64,000 nt of DNA from Actinomycetales bacterium (lineage in GTDB: Bacteria; Actinomycetota; Actinomycetes; Actinomycetales; Dermatophilaceae), in the NCBI GenBank assembly GCA_016711095.1, contig JADJTP010000002.1, forward strand, positions 434,001 to 498,000, written 5' to 3'. Of this stretch, positions 8,622 through 18,006 are shown in pieces. Each line of letters opens with the position of its first letter. The stretch's first letter is position 1. Position numbers and translations under genes: made by a program. The notes beneath the pieces are model-generated. The model saw only the letters and a list, made by a program, of their open reading frames with translations. It searched no databases and was not told where the DNA came from.

Positions 8622-11505
8622 CGTCCTCGTCGGCCGGCCCGTCGGCGGACTCGACGTCCTCGATCGGCTGAGGCTCCGACAGTGCGCGGTCGATCGCCGC
8701 GACGCCGGAGAGTGCCGCTGCGCCGGTGAGCGACGCGGGATCCAGGTCGGGGTCGGCGGTCCCCGCGCTGTGCGAGCCGGCCTGGGCCTGGTGGGTCCTG
8801 GACTCCAAAGCCGCGAAGACCTCGGCCGACTTGTCGACGCACATGACCACGAGGTCGCCGGGGTTGGCTCGCGCCATGACGTGCCCGACGGCCTGCAGTT
8901 CGTCCAAGACGATCTCGAGCTGCCGGCACCTGGCGCCGTCGGCCATCGCCGAGCGCACTCCTTCGGCGACGAGCGCGGCGGTCTCGCCGGGGCGGCGGCC
9001 GCGCAAGCGGACGTCCTCGCGGATGACGATGACATCGAAGTGCGCGGCCGCGACCGAACCGAGTTCGCGCAGGTCGGCGTCGCGGCGGTCACCGGCCGCT
9101 CCGATCACGCCGATGCGCGATGTTCGGCCGAGGTCCGCACGGCCTGCGCGTTGGGCGGCATACGCGTCGACGAAGTCTCCCAGCGCGCGCATGCCTGCGG
9201 CGTTGTGGCAGTAGTCCACGAAGACCTCGACGTTGTTCACGTCGACGAGGTTGAGTCGGCCGGGGGAGAGGTAGTAGCTCGTCGTGAAGGTGCGCAGCCC
9301 TTGGCGGATGTCATGCAGGGGCGCGTCGGCAGCGAACGCAGCGCCTGCGGCGGCCAGCGCGTTCGCGACGTTGAACCGCGCTGCGCCGCCGAAGGTCGAG
9401 GGCAGCAGATGCGTCCAGGCCAGTTGCATCGCCCGACGGCCGTGCTGGATGACGATCATGTCGCCACGGTCGGTCGGATCGAGGAAGATCGCCCGTCCGC
9501 CGCGGCGGCAGTGCCCGTCGATGAACTCACGGATCGGGGAGCCGGGGGCCTGCATCGAGAACCAGACGATCTCGCCAGAGCATTTGCGGCGCATCGCCCG
9601 AACGTGTGGGTCGTCGGCGTTGAGCACGGCGAAGCCGTTCTTGGGCACAGCCTCGACAACGACGGCCTTGACCGCGGCCAGTTGTTCGAGGGTGTCTATG
9701 CCGCGCAACCCGAGGTGGTCGGGCGCGACGTTGGTCACGACGGCGACGTCGTTGCGGTCATACCCCAGGCCCTCACGCAGGATGCCGCCGCGGGCGACCT
9801 CCATGACCGCGAAGTCGACCCGGGGATTCATGAGGACCATCCGCGCGGACCTGGGTCCGGAGGCATCGGACTTGATGACCAGGCGTTCGTCGATGACGAC
9901 CCCGTCAGTCGACGTCATGCCCACCTTGCGGCCCAGCCCCTTGAAGATGTGGGCGATCATTCGTGACGTGGTCGTCTTGCCGTTGGTGCCGGTCACGGCG
10001 ATGATCGGCACCCGCGACGGCGAGCCGGGCGGGAACAGCAGGTCGACGACGGGCTTCGCGATGAACTGCGGCACCCCGACGGTGGGGTGGGTGTGCATCC
10101 GGAAGCCCGGTGCGGCGTTGACCTCGACGATCGCGCCGCCCGTCTCACGGACCGGCGCGGCGATATCGGGGCAGATGAAGTCGATGCCGGCGACGTCGAG
10201 TCCGACCATCCGAGCCGCCTCCTCGGCGATCTCAACATTGTCGGGGTGGGCGTCGAAGGTCCGGTCGACGGAGATCCCGCCGGTCGACATGTTGCCCGTG
10301 AGCGCGAGGGTGACCATGTCTCCTTTCGCGGGGATGTCGTCGAGAGCCAGTCCCTGGTCGGCAAGCACCTTCTCGGCGGCGGCGTCGAGCTTGATCCGGG
10401 TGAGCACCTTCTCGTGGCCGACACCTCGTCGCGGGTCAGCGTTGGTCTGGTTGACGAGTTCACGCACCGTGTGCTCGCCGTCGCCGACGACGTGCGCGGG
10501 CACCCGTTCGGCGATGGCCTGCATCTTGCCGCCGACGATGAGGCAGCGGTAGTCGCGGCCGGTGACGAACGATTCGACGATGAGGATGCCGCTGCGGGAC
10601 TGATCTTTGGCGATGTCGAACGCCTTGTCGACGTCCTGTGCCGACTGCAGATCCAGGCAGACGCCCCGGCCGTGGTTGCCGTCGAGCGGCTTGAGGACGA
10701 CCGGGAATCCGATCTCCTTGGCTGCCGCGATCGCCCCCGCCCGCGTGCGGACCGACTCCTGTTTGGGGGTCGGCAAACCCGCGGCCGCGAGCAACGTGCC
10801 GGTGAGGTTCTTGTCGCTTGCGATGTCCACGGCCAGCGCCCCGGTCCGCGACGTCATCGTCGCGCGGATCCGTTGGGCGTGGACGCCTTGTCCAAGTTGG
10901 ATGAGCGAGCCCGAGTTGAGCCGCAGCCACGGGATGTCCCGGCTTACCGCCTCCTCGAGGATGGCCGAGGTCGACGGTCCGAAAGCCACCCGTTGGGCGC
11001 GACGCAGGAACGCGTCGAGCTCTGCCGCGAAGTCAAAGTCCTCCTGCGCCTGGACGAGGTGGTTGATCAGTCGGACGGCGAGGTCACCGGCCGCCAGCGC
11101 GACCGTCTCGTCGACGTAACCGAAGATCACGTTGTAGATGCCCGTCTTGCCCTTGACCATCCGGGTCTTGCCTCGACGCAGGTCGTGTCCGGCTTCGGTC
11201 TGCAGCTGCAGCGCCACGTGTTCGGCGACATGGCCGAGCCAGGTGCCGCCAACCAACCGCTCGACGAAGCCGCCGGGGCGGCCAACCGAACAGGTATGCC
11301 GCCGCAGCCCGGGTAGGTGCTCCAGCAGAGTGTCGGTGAATCCGTCGATGCTGTCGCTGGGATATCCCTCCAGGACGCCCAGGTCGACGACGAGGTGGAT
11401 GGCAGGCTCGTAGGCCCAGATGTTGGGGCCGCGGTAGACGCGTCGTTCGAGGATGCGCAGATCTGGGGCGAGAGGGCCGGTCGGGGTCGGTCGGTCCTTC
11501 GCCAT
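8617..11505 (-). CDS. cphA: Cyanophycin synthetase
   Basis: A 962-residue enzyme that builds the storage polymer cyanophycin (poly-Asp backbone with Arg side chains) from Asp, Arg and ATP. The order is: N-terminal domain (YRGPNIWAYEP), ATP-grasp domain (about 220-480; KPLDGNHGRGV, VEVNAAPGFRMH) that adds Asp, and a Mur-ligase domain (P-loop GTNGKTTT near 505; EVARGGILREG; NVAPDHLGL) that adds Arg. It exceeds the usual ~870-900 residues because of an acidic, low-complexity C-terminal tail of about 60 residues. GAGGAG lies 5 nt before the ATG. It is the last gene of a probable operon with cphB 45 bp upstream. Confidence 0.93.
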   Translation of the reverse strand: MAKDRPTPTGPLAPDLRILERRVYRGPNIWAYEPAIHLVVDLGVLEGYPSDSIDGFTDTLLEHLPGLRRHTCSVGRPGGFVERLVGGTWLGHVAEHVALQLQTEAGHDLRRGKTRMVKGKTGIYNVIFGYVDETVALAAGDLAVRLINHLVQAQEDFDFAAELDAFLRRAQRVAFGPSTSAILEEAVSRDIPWLRLNSGSLIQLGQGVHAQRIRATMTSRTGALAVDIASDKNLTGTLLAAAGLPTPKQESVRTRAGAIAAAKEIGFPVVLKPLDGNHGRGVCLDLQSAQDVDKAFDIAKDQSRSGILIVESFVTGRDYRCLIVGGKMQAIAERVPAHVVGDGEHTVRELVNQTNADPRRGVGHEKVLTRIKLDAAAEKVLADQGLALDDIPAKGDMVTLALTGNMSTGGISVDRTFDAHPDNVEIAEEAARMVGLDVAGIDFICPDIAAPVRETGGAIVEVNAAPGFRMHTHPTVGVPQFIAKPVVDLLFPPGSPSRVPIIAVTGTNGKTTTSRMIAHIFKGLGRKVGMTSTDGVVIDERLVIKSDASGPRSARMVLMNPRVDFAVMEVARGGILREGLGYDRNDVAVVTNVAPDHLGLRGIDTLEQLAAVKAVVVEAVPKNGFAVLNADDPHVRAMRRKCSGEIVWFSMQAPGSPIREFIDGHCRRGGRAIFLDPTDRGDMIVIQHGRRAMQLAWTHLLPSTFGGAARFNVANALAAAGAAFAADAPLHDIRQGLRTFTTSYYLSPGRLNLVDVNNVEVFVDYCHNAAGMRALGDFVDAYAAQRAGRADLGRTSRIGVIGAAGDRRDADLRELGSVAAAHFDVIVIREDVRLRGRRPGETAALVAEGVRSAMADGARCRQLEIVLDELQAVGHVMARANPGDLVVMCVDKSAEVFAALESRTHQAQAGSHSAGTADPDLDPASLTGAAALSGVAAIDRALSEPQPIEDVESADGPADEDG

Positions 11506-11550
11506 GCCTACTCCTCGGTGACAGCGGTGCTGGAGGTCACACGCTAGCGC

Positions 11551-12483
11551 TCAGGCGGGTGGGCGTGCAGCGGCCGTCCGCGCCGCCAGTCGTGAGCGGT
11601 CCTTGGCGGCGACGACCGCGACCTCGATGTCGGGGTGTTGCTCGACAAAGCGCACGAGTGAGACCGACTGCAGGTCGAAGGCTGCCCCCGCTGGGAGGGT
11701 GTGGACAACGGCTCCCGAGACGAGCAACGGGGCCCCTCGGCGGGCTTCCGGGGCGTCGGTCACGGCATGCCTCACGTCGGCCACGAAGATGGCTCCGGTC
11801 CCGACCACGCTCATGATCCGCTCGTCGAGGATCTCCGCGGCCGTGTTCTCGTCGATACCGATCCCGATGAGTTGGGGCGAGTTGGCAAGGATCGACATGA
11901 GCCGGCCATAGCGGCCGCGTTGGTCGAAGTGCTGGTCGACGACGATGCCGCCGATGAGCCCGAGCCCGGCGGTGAGCTGGCTGGAGCGCTGGCGGGGGGT
12001 CACGCCCTCGTCGCCGAGAGAGATCATGAACTGGCTCATGATCGATGCACCGGCCGAGGTTCCGGCGACCACGACCCCGCGTCGATAGGCCCGGTGAATC
12101 GCTTCACCGACCGGCGTGCCACAAATGTGCTGACTGAGCTTGAGCTGGCTGCCTCCGGTCATGAAGATGCCCGTGGCCCGATCGAGGCTCGCGACGAGCT
12201 GGGGCTCCTGTGCAGCTGCCCGGCTCGACGCGTGGACGATCTCAATGTCGGCGCCGGCCCTGAGGCGGGTGAACGTGCTCCGGTAGAGATCGCTGGCCTC
12301 GCGACTGTATGCCGATGCGGTAGGGATGACGACGATCCGCGAGGAGCGGCCGCCGGCCAGCCGCACGAAGCGTCGCAGCACCACCGAGCGACCGAGCTTG
12401 TCCTCAGCGCCGCCGACGATGAGCAGGGTCCGCCGCGGCGGACGTGAACCCTTCTCAACTGCCGCGCTCGAACTCACCGTCAC
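11551..12483 (-). CDS. cphB: Cyanophycinase
   Basis: A 310-residue S51-family serine exopeptidase that releases beta-Asp-Arg dipeptides from cyanophycin. The nucleophile elbow AGTSAGA places the catalytic Ser at residue 143. The N-terminal IVGGAEDK and the MTGGSQ motif are typical of CphB. It starts with GTG 3 nt after the serB stop and is followed by cphA, so synthesis and breakdown of the polymer are encoded together. An isoaspartyl dipeptidase to finish degradation is not in the window. Confidence 0.92.
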   Translation of the reverse strand: MTVSSSAAVEKGSRPPRRTLLIVGGAEDKLGRSVVLRRFVRLAGGRSSRIVVIPTASAYSREASDLYRSTFTRLRAGADIEIVHASSRAAAQEPQLVASLDRATGIFMTGGSQLKLSQHICGTPVGEAIHRAYRRGVVVAGTSAGASIMSQFMISLGDEGVTPRQRSSQLTAGLGLIGGIVVDQHFDQRGRYGRLMSILANSPQLIGIGIDENTAAEILDERIMSVVGTGAIFVADVRHAVTDAPEARRGAPLLVSGAVVHTLPAGAAFDLQSVSLVRFVEQHPDIEVAVVAAKDRSRLAARTAAARPPA

Positions 12484-12486
12484 ACC

Positions 12487-13719
12487 CTAACGGGGTGTGA
12501 CCAGGGGAGCCGGTGTCCGGATGCCATCCAGCGCGTCGGCGTCCTCCACGTCTTCACGCGTGATGCCCAGCAGGAACAGGACCGTGTCGAGATAGGGGAC
12601 ATTGACGGCGGTGTCGGCCTGGGCGCGCACCAGTGGCTTGGCGTTGAAGGCGATTCCCAGTCCGGCGGCTGCAAGCATGTCGAGGTCATTGGCGCCGTCG
12701 CCGATGGCGACAGTGCGTGACAGGGGCACCCCCGCGAGCTCGGCGAAGTGGCGCAATGCCTGTGCTTTGCCAGCCCGGTCGACGATCTCGCCAGCCACCC
12801 GTCCGGTGAGTCTGCCATCGGCCACCTCGAGCCGGTTGGCGAGCACATGGTCGATGCCCAGCTCCTGGGCGAGGGGTTCGACGATCTCGGCGAAGCCACC
12901 CGAGACGAGCGCGATGGTGTCACCGAGTCGTTTGAGGGTGCGCACCAGGGTGCGGGCGCCGGGGGTGAGGATGATGTCGGCGCGCACCTGCTCGACCATC
13001 TCGACATCGAGCCCGGCCAGCAGGGCCACCCGGGCCCGCAACGATTCGGCGAAGTCGAGCTCTCCGCGCATGGCGCGCTCGGTGACGTCGGCGACCTCGG
13101 CCTCGCACCCGGCGCGAGCGGCGAGCATCTCGATGACCTCTTGTTGGATGAGGGTCGAGTCGACGTCCATGACGACCACGCGCGAGCCGAGGCGTGCCAG
13201 GCCGGCGGGGGCGACCGCCAGGTCGACCCGTCTGGTCGCCGCGAGCGCAGCGAGTTCATGGCGCAACCGGCCGACTTCGGCCCCCGAGATGTCCAGTTCG
13301 ACGGCTGTCACCGGATAGTGCGACAAGCGACGGATCCGGTCGATGTTGGCTCCATGAGCGGCGATCCGCTCGGTGACCGAGGCGAGATCGGCGACGTCGA
13401 GCGGGTGGCCGAGCACGACGACGTGGGCCCGGCCGCTGGGCCGATCGCGCGTCTGGCCGGCCCCCGCGCGCACCCGGGCCCGCATCCCGAGACGGTGGCC
13501 CACCTCGCCGGCGGCGGCGACGAGAGCGCCCGAGCGCTCCCGCGGGTCGAGCAGGACTGACAGGGTGAGGTGTCCCCGAATGACGATCTGCTCCAGATCG
13601 AGCACGTCCGCTCCGACGGCGGCCAAGGCCTCCAGCAGTGCGTTGGTCACCCCAGGCCGGTCCTCCCCGGTCAGGGTGACGTGCAGGGAGTCGTGGCCCG
13701 CGGTGGTCTGCTCAAGCAC
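12487..13719 (-). CDS. serB: Phosphoserine phosphatase SerB with ACT domains
   Basis: A 410-residue HAD phosphatase that makes serine from phosphoserine. Two ACT-like regulatory modules occupy roughly residues 10-85 (HVTLTGEDRPGVTNALLEAL) and 95-175. The catalytic motif is DVDST (nucleophile Asp185, acid Asp187), and motif III/IV is GDGANDLDML. The arrangement matches the actinobacterial ACT-containing SerB2 group, which is feedback-inhibited by serine. Its GTG start overlaps the end of the upstream LLM gene by 8 bp, and cphB follows after 3 nt, which indicates transcriptional and translational coupling. Confidence 0.93.
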   Translation of the reverse strand: MLEQTTAGHDSLHVTLTGEDRPGVTNALLEALAAVGADVLDLEQIVIRGHLTLSVLLDPRERSGALVAAAGEVGHRLGMRARVRAGAGQTRDRPSGRAHVVVLGHPLDVADLASVTERIAAHGANIDRIRRLSHYPVTAVELDISGAEVGRLRHELAALAATRRVDLAVAPAGLARLGSRVVVMDVDSTLIQQEVIEMLAARAGCEAEVADVTERAMRGELDFAESLRARVALLAGLDVEMVEQVRADIILTPGARTLVRTLKRLGDTIALVSGGFAEIVEPLAQELGIDHVLANRLEVADGRLTGRVAGEIVDRAGKAQALRHFAELAGVPLSRTVAIGDGANDLDMLAAAGLGIAFNAKPLVRAQADTAVNVPYLDTVLFLLGITREDVEDADALDGIRTPAPLVTPR

Positions 13720-14620
13720 CCGGCCAGGCTATTGCGTCCGGATGCTGGCTCGGGCGCCGGTTGACCTCGTCGCGCCACGCCAACAGGTCACGGACCTGCC
13801 CGAGGTCGTAGGGCGGCTCGCACAGGGCGAGTTGGAAGAGGCGGGTGCCGACGGCATACAGGCGCTCGGCATGTTCGGCCCACGGTAGGCCGCGCTGGGT
13901 GCCGCGCCGTGAGGGCTGGAAGGCGACCCCGGCTGAGCGTTCGATGGCCAGCGGGTCACGGCCCAGACTGCGGCACCACTCGTCCAGGACGAGGTGCTTG
14001 TGCCGCAGCGTCGCGGGGTCTCCGAAGCCGTGCCAGATGTCGGCATGCTCGGCGACGATGCGCAGTGTCTTGCGTTCGCCGCCGCCGCCGACAAGCAGCG
14101 GCATCGGCCCGATGGGTGGGGGGTTGAGCCGGGCCAGCCGGGTTCGCAGGACCGGTAGGTGGGCCGCCAGATCGTCCAACCGTGCCCCGGCGGTCTTGAC
14201 GTCGAAGCCGTAGTCGGCGAACTCCTGCTCGTGCCAACCGGATCCGGTGCCGAGCACGACCCGGCCGCCACTGATGTGATCGACGGTTCGGGCGATGTCG
14301 GCGAGCAGATTGGGGTTGCGATAGGCCGTGCAACTCACCAAGGGCCCCAACTGCGCACGATGCGTGGCCTCCGCCCAGCCAGCGAGGATGCTCCAGCACT
14401 CGAAGTGCATCCCACCCAGATCGCCGGACAGGGGCACGAAGTGGTCCCAGGTAAGCAGGACGTCGACCCCGAGTTCGTCCAACTGGCAAGCCACCGCCCG
14501 CAGCGCGGCATACGAGGCGTGCTGGGGTGCGACCTGCACCGCGACCCGCGCGGGCCGTGGGTCGGCGGCGGATGCAGGTATGCCGTCGCGCGGCCCGGTC
14601 TGCGGCAGGAAGCTGCTCAC
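13712..14620 (-). CDS. LLM-class F420-dependent oxidoreductase
   Basis: A 302-residue luciferase-like TIM-barrel protein. Family features include LTWDHFVPLSG near the N-terminus, LGPLVSCTAYRNPNLLA, the HISGGRVVLGTGSGW segment that contacts the deazaflavin cofactor, and PLLVGGGGERKTLRIVAEHAD. Enzymes of this class use F420 or FMN for varied redox reactions; the substrate is not evident. The GTG at 14620 lies 4 nt after the glgC stop and gives an ordinary N-terminus. It sits inside the glgC-serB-cphB-cphA transcription unit, although no link to storage metabolism is known. Confidence 0.85.
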   Translation of the reverse strand: MSSFLPQTGPRDGIPASAADPRPARVAVQVAPQHASYAALRAVACQLDELGVDVLLTWDHFVPLSGDLGGMHFECWSILAGWAEATHRAQLGPLVSCTAYRNPNLLADIARTVDHISGGRVVLGTGSGWHEQEFADYGFDVKTAGARLDDLAAHLPVLRTRLARLNPPPIGPMPLLVGGGGERKTLRIVAEHADIWHGFGDPATLRHKHLVLDEWCRSLGRDPLAIERSAGVAFQPSRRGTQRGLPWAEHAERLYAVGTRLFQLALCEPPYDLGQVRDLLAWRDEVNRRPSQHPDAIAWPGA

Positions 14621-14624
14621 TCGG

Positions 14625-15878
14625 CTAGAGCGGGACGTGCTGTCCCTTGCCGATGACCGTGATACCGCCCTCGGTGACATAGAAACCGCGCGCTCGGTCG
14701 TGCTCGTGGTCGACGCCGATCCGGCAGTATTCCGGGATCTGCACGCCCTTGTCCACGATCGCCCGGCGGACCACGGCATAGCGGCCGACGTCGACATTGT
14801 CGAGTAGGACGCTGTCGGTGATTGCCGCATAGCTGTGCACTCGCACCTTGGGCGAGATGATCGAATGGTTGATCTGGGCGCCGCTGACGACGACGCCGGG
14901 GGAGACCATCGAGGACAGCGCCTCCCCGACCCGGTCGCCGGAGCCGTGGACGAACTTGGCCGGCGGCAGCGGCGGGCAGTGCGTGTAGATCTGCCAGTCG
15001 TAGTTGTAGAGGTTGAAGACCGGGTGAACCGAGATGAGGTCCATGTGGGCGTCGTAGTAGGAGTCGAGGGTCCCCACGTCGCGCCAGTACCCCTTGTCGC
15101 GTTCGGTGGCGCCGGGCACGTCGTTGTCCTTGAAGTCATAGACGTAGGCGTCGTCGCGGGCGACGAAGTAGGGCACGATGTCGCCGCCCATGTCGTGCTT
15201 GCTGCCCTCGGTGTCGTGGTCCTGGGTGACAGCTTTGACGAGCGCGTCAGCCGAGAAGACGTAGTTGCCCATCGAAGCGAGCACCTCGTGCGGGGCGTCG
15301 GGCAGACCCATGGGGTCGGTCGGCTTCTCACGGAAGGCACCGATCTTGCGGGTGTCGTCCGGGTTGACCTCGATCACGCCGAACTGGTCGGCGAGGTGGA
15401 TCGGCTGGCGGATGGCCGCCACGGTCAGTCCGGCGCCGGTCTCGATGTGCTGCTCGACCATCTGCGAGAAGTCCATGCGATAGACGTGGTCGGCGCCCAC
15501 GACGACGACGATCTCGGGCTGCTCGTCGTCGAGCAGGTTGAGGCTCTGGAAGATCGCGTCCGCGCTGCCGAGATACCAGTTCTTGTCGACCCGCTGCTGG
15601 GCCGGCACGGGAGCCACGTAGTTGCCGAGGATCGTCGACATGCGCCAAGTCCTCGTCACATGCTTGTCGAGGCTGTGCGACTTGTATTGGGTGAGGACGA
15701 CCACCTTGAGATAGCCCGAGTTGACGACATTGGACAGGGCGAAGTCGACCAGGCGATAAATGCCGCCGAAGGGCACCGCGGGTTTGGCGCGGTCGCGGGT
15801 CAGGGGCATGAGCCGCTTGCCCTCTCCGCCTGCCAGGACGATTGCCAGGACCTTCGAGTCGGAGCCATTGCGTGCCAT
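14625..15878 (-). CDS. glgC: Glucose-1-phosphate adenylyltransferase
   Basis: A 417-residue ADP-glucose pyrophosphorylase, the committed step of glycogen synthesis from glucose-1-phosphate and ATP. The nucleotide-binding motif LAGGEGKRLMPLT, the family box PAVPFGGIYRLVDFALSN, the regulatory stretch WYLGSADAIFQ and the C-terminal left-handed beta-helix (ISPKVRVHSYAAITDSV) are all present. A leaderless-type -10 lies 6 nt upstream of the ATG. It diverges from glgA/glgM across 61 bp and appears to head a five-gene unit running down to cphA. Confidence 0.95.
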   Translation of the reverse strand: MARNGSDSKVLAIVLAGGEGKRLMPLTRDRAKPAVPFGGIYRLVDFALSNVVNSGYLKVVVLTQYKSHSLDKHVTRTWRMSTILGNYVAPVPAQQRVDKNWYLGSADAIFQSLNLLDDEQPEIVVVVGADHVYRMDFSQMVEQHIETGAGLTVAAIRQPIHLADQFGVIEVNPDDTRKIGAFREKPTDPMGLPDAPHEVLASMGNYVFSADALVKAVTQDHDTEGSKHDMGGDIVPYFVARDDAYVYDFKDNDVPGATERDKGYWRDVGTLDSYYDAHMDLISVHPVFNLYNYDWQIYTHCPPLPPAKFVHGSGDRVGEALSSMVSPGVVVSGAQINHSIISPKVRVHSYAAITDSVLLDNVDVGRYAVVRRAIVDKGVQIPEYCRIGVDHEHDRARGFYVTEGGITVIGKGQHVPL

Positions 15879-15884
15879 GACGCC

Positions 15885-15890
15885 AGCCTA
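15885..15890 (-). promoter_or_regulatory. Leaderless -10 element of glgC
   Basis: Read on the minus strand this is TAGGCT, 6 nt before the ATG of glgC. It would also be the promoter for the downstream serB-cphB-cphA genes. Confidence 0.5.
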
Positions 15891-15927
15891 TGACCCAGCA
15901 GTCCTCCCCGGCGGGGGGCCTTCGCAC

Positions 15928-15933
15928 TAGTCT
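15928..15933 (+). promoter_or_regulatory. Leaderless -10 element of glgA
   Basis: TAGTCT with a 6-nt spacer (CACATC) before the GTG. It lies in the 61-bp divergent region shared with glgC. Confidence 0.5.
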
Positions 15934-15939
15934 CACATC

Positions 15940-17136
15940 GTGCGCATCGACATCATCAGCAAGGAATATCCGCCGGCCGTCTACGGAGGCGCGGGGGTCC
16001 ATGTCTCCGAGCTCGTGCGGGCCCTACGGGACCGTGGCGACGCCGACGTGCAGGTGCGATGCTTCGGCGCGCCCCGTGAGGAGCAGGGAACGACGGCCTA
16101 CCCCGATCTGCCCGAGTTGGCCGCCGCCAACGCCGCGCTGCAGACCTTCGGGGTGGACCTCACCATCGCTCAGGACTGTCAGGGCGCCGACCTCGTCCAC
16201 TCACACACCTGGTATGCCAATCTCGCCGGTCACCTCGGTGGCCTGCTCGCGGGGGCACCCCACGTCATCACCGCGCACAGCCTTGAGCCGATGCGCCCGT
16301 GGAAGGCCGAGCAGCTCGGCGGCGGTTACCGGGTCAGCTCGTTCGCCGAGCGCACGGCATACGAGGGTGCGGCAGCGGTCATCGCGGTGAGTGCGGGGAT
16401 GCGCACCGACATCCTGCGCAGCTATCCCTCCGTGGACCCCGACAAGGTGCCGGTCGTCCACAACGGCATCGACTCACAGCTCTGGCAGCCACTTCGTGAC
16501 GAGGATCTCTACCGAAGGCTCGGGATCGACCCGGAACGCCCCACGGTGACCTTCGTCGGAAGGATCACCCGCCAGAAGGGCCTGCCCTATCTCATCCGGG
16601 CCGCGGCCAGGCTGCCCGAAGGCGTCCAGCTCGTGCTCTGCGCAGGCGCGCCCGACACCCCCGAGATCTTGGCCGAGGTCGAGGGGCTGCTGGCCGAGCT
16701 ACGGTCCCAGCGCGACGGTGTGGTGTGGATCCCGGAGATGATGCAGCGCCGCGACATCGTCGCCCTGCTCACCGCGTCGACGGTCTTCGCCTGTCCGTCG
16801 GTGTACGAACCTCTGGGCATCGTCAACCTTGAGGCGATGGCCTGCGAGTTGGCGGTGGTCGCGACGGCCACCGGCGGGATTCCCGAGGTCGTCGTGCCGG
16901 GGGAGACCGGGTGGCTCGTGCCCATCGAGCAGATGCAAGACGGCACCGGCACGCCGGTGGACCCCGAAACCTTCATCTCCGACCTCGCCGCGGCTCTGAC
17001 CGATGCCGTGAGCGACCGCGAGCGTGCCCGGACGATGGGATTGGCCGGACGTCGCCGGGCCATCGAGCAGTTCTCGTGGGCCTCGATCGGCGACAAGACG
17101 ATGGCCGTCTACGAGTCGGTCCTCGCTCAGGCCTGA
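15940..17136 (+). CDS. glgA: GT4-type glycogen synthase (GlgA/GlgM)
   Basis: A 398-residue GT-B glycosyltransferase. Conserved features are EYPPAVYGGAGVHV at the N-terminus, HSHTWYANLAGH, VHNGIDSQLW, FVGRITRQKG and the donor-site segment CPSVYEPLGIVNLEAMAC with its E-x7-E motif. Its length fits the short actinobacterial GT4 enzymes rather than the ~480-residue GT5 GlgA of E. coli. In mycobacteria the orthologue (GlgM) mainly makes maltose-1-phosphate from ADP-glucose for the GlgE route, so that role is likely here but not proven. It diverges from glgC, which supplies ADP-glucose. Confidence 0.92.
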   Translation: MRIDIISKEYPPAVYGGAGVHVSELVRALRDRGDADVQVRCFGAPREEQGTTAYPDLPELAAANAALQTFGVDLTIAQDCQGADLVHSHTWYANLAGHLGGLLAGAPHVITAHSLEPMRPWKAEQLGGGYRVSSFAERTAYEGAAAVIAVSAGMRTDILRSYPSVDPDKVPVVHNGIDSQLWQPLRDEDLYRRLGIDPERPTVTFVGRITRQKGLPYLIRAAARLPEGVQLVLCAGAPDTPEILAEVEGLLAELRSQRDGVVWIPEMMQRRDIVALLTASTVFACPSVYEPLGIVNLEAMACELAVVATATGGIPEVVVPGETGWLVPIEQMQDGTGTPVDPETFISDLAAALTDAVSDRERARTMGLAGRRRAIEQFSWASIGDKTMAVYESVLAQA

Positions 17137-17154
17137 CGGCCTCCCGACTCAGGC
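17131..17154. terminator. Stop-codon hairpin between glgA and a convergent gene
   Basis: GCCTGA (17131-17136) can pair with TCAGGC (17149-17154); these contain the stop codons of the two convergent genes. A second perfect 7-bp stem, GGCCGGC (17152-17158) with GCCGGCC (17164-17170), overlaps it and is an alternative fold. No T tract is present. Confidence 0.45.
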
Positions 17155-17910
17155 CGGCCGCCAGCCGGCCAGAGCCATCACTGCGACATTCGTCGCGCCC
17201 GCGAGGGCAGCATCGGCGGCCGTCACGACGCCGCGCAGCGCCGCGGCCCGGGCTGCTGATGTGGTCGCGTCGAGCGCCGGGCCGTCGGCCTCCATCGACA
17301 AACCGTCCAGGGCCAGGGCCCGGATCCGGTCGGAACGCTGCATCAAGTTCAGCGCCTTGGGGGCGATGCCGCGCGGCATCGGAGTCTGGTGGCCACGGGT
17401 CGGCTGGGGGTGCGCCTCGTCGCCTCGCCATGGCAGGCCACCGACCGACCGCAGTGTGCTGGTCGCCTCCTGCATCGCCTCGGCGAGTCGCCGCGACAGC
17501 TCCCCGAGGTCGGTCGCCTCGGACACGTGGCGGGGCAGGGCCAGCCCGTCGTATGCCGCCCACTGGGCGAGCACCCCTCGGTCCCCGTCGGTGCCGAAGG
17601 CCGAGCAGGTGGGCACCAGCAGGCCTCCGACGCTCGGCGCAATCACACATTCGCCGGCGGCACTTGCGGCGGCGAGGACATCCAGGGCTGCTCGCGGCAT
17701 ACCGGCGAGGTGTCCTGGGCGCGGCAGGGCGGCGAACACCGCCGTTTCACCGGCGCCGCGCCACGCCCGCAGGGTCTGCACGAGGGGGCCGGCGACGGCG
17801 GTGGCCAGGCCGGCGTGGACGTGCTCGAGGACACTCTCGTCGTCGGCCTGCACCGCCAACCACGACGTCCCCCACACGGCGAGGCGGACACTGAGCGGGA
17901 AGTCGGTCAC
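17149..17910 (-). CDS. Hypothetical actinobacterial protein
   Basis: A 253-residue protein I do not assign to a named family. It is Ala/Gly/Leu-rich and mostly soluble-looking, with an N-terminal beta-rich stretch (VRLAVWGTSWLAVQADDESV), a middle segment GECVIAPSVGGLLVPTCSAFG and a helical C-terminus. The start GTG at 17910 is supported by a leaderless-type -10 six nt upstream. Codon use looks like its neighbours, so it is probably a real resident gene. It converges on glgA and diverges from an ABC ATPase gene. Confidence 0.65.
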   Translation of the reverse strand: MTDFPLSVRLAVWGTSWLAVQADDESVLEHVHAGLATAVAGPLVQTLRAWRGAGETAVFAALPRPGHLAGMPRAALDVLAAASAAGECVIAPSVGGLLVPTCSAFGTDGDRGVLAQWAAYDGLALPRHVSEATDLGELSRRLAEAMQEATSTLRSVGGLPWRGDEAHPQPTRGHQTPMPRGIAPKALNLMQRSDRIRALALDGLSMEADGPALDATTSAARAAALRGVVTAADAALAGATNVAVMALAGWRPA

Positions 17911-17916
17911 CTCACG

Positions 17917-17922
17917 ACGATA
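17917..17922 (-). promoter_or_regulatory. Leaderless -10 element of the hypothetical gene
   Basis: TATCGT on the minus strand, 6 nt before the GTG start. Confidence 0.4.
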
Positions 17923-17992
17923 ACGACGCCCGGGTGATGATTCCCTCGGCCCGACACGACCACCTCGCCCCGAGGTTGGTAGAGGGGCCCGT

Positions 17993-17998
17993 TAGGGT
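17993..17998 (+). promoter_or_regulatory. -10 element of the ABC ATPase gene
   Basis: TAGGGT, 8 nt before the ATG; leaderless or nearly so. Confidence 0.4.
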
Positions 17999-18006
17999 GG
18001 CAGACC

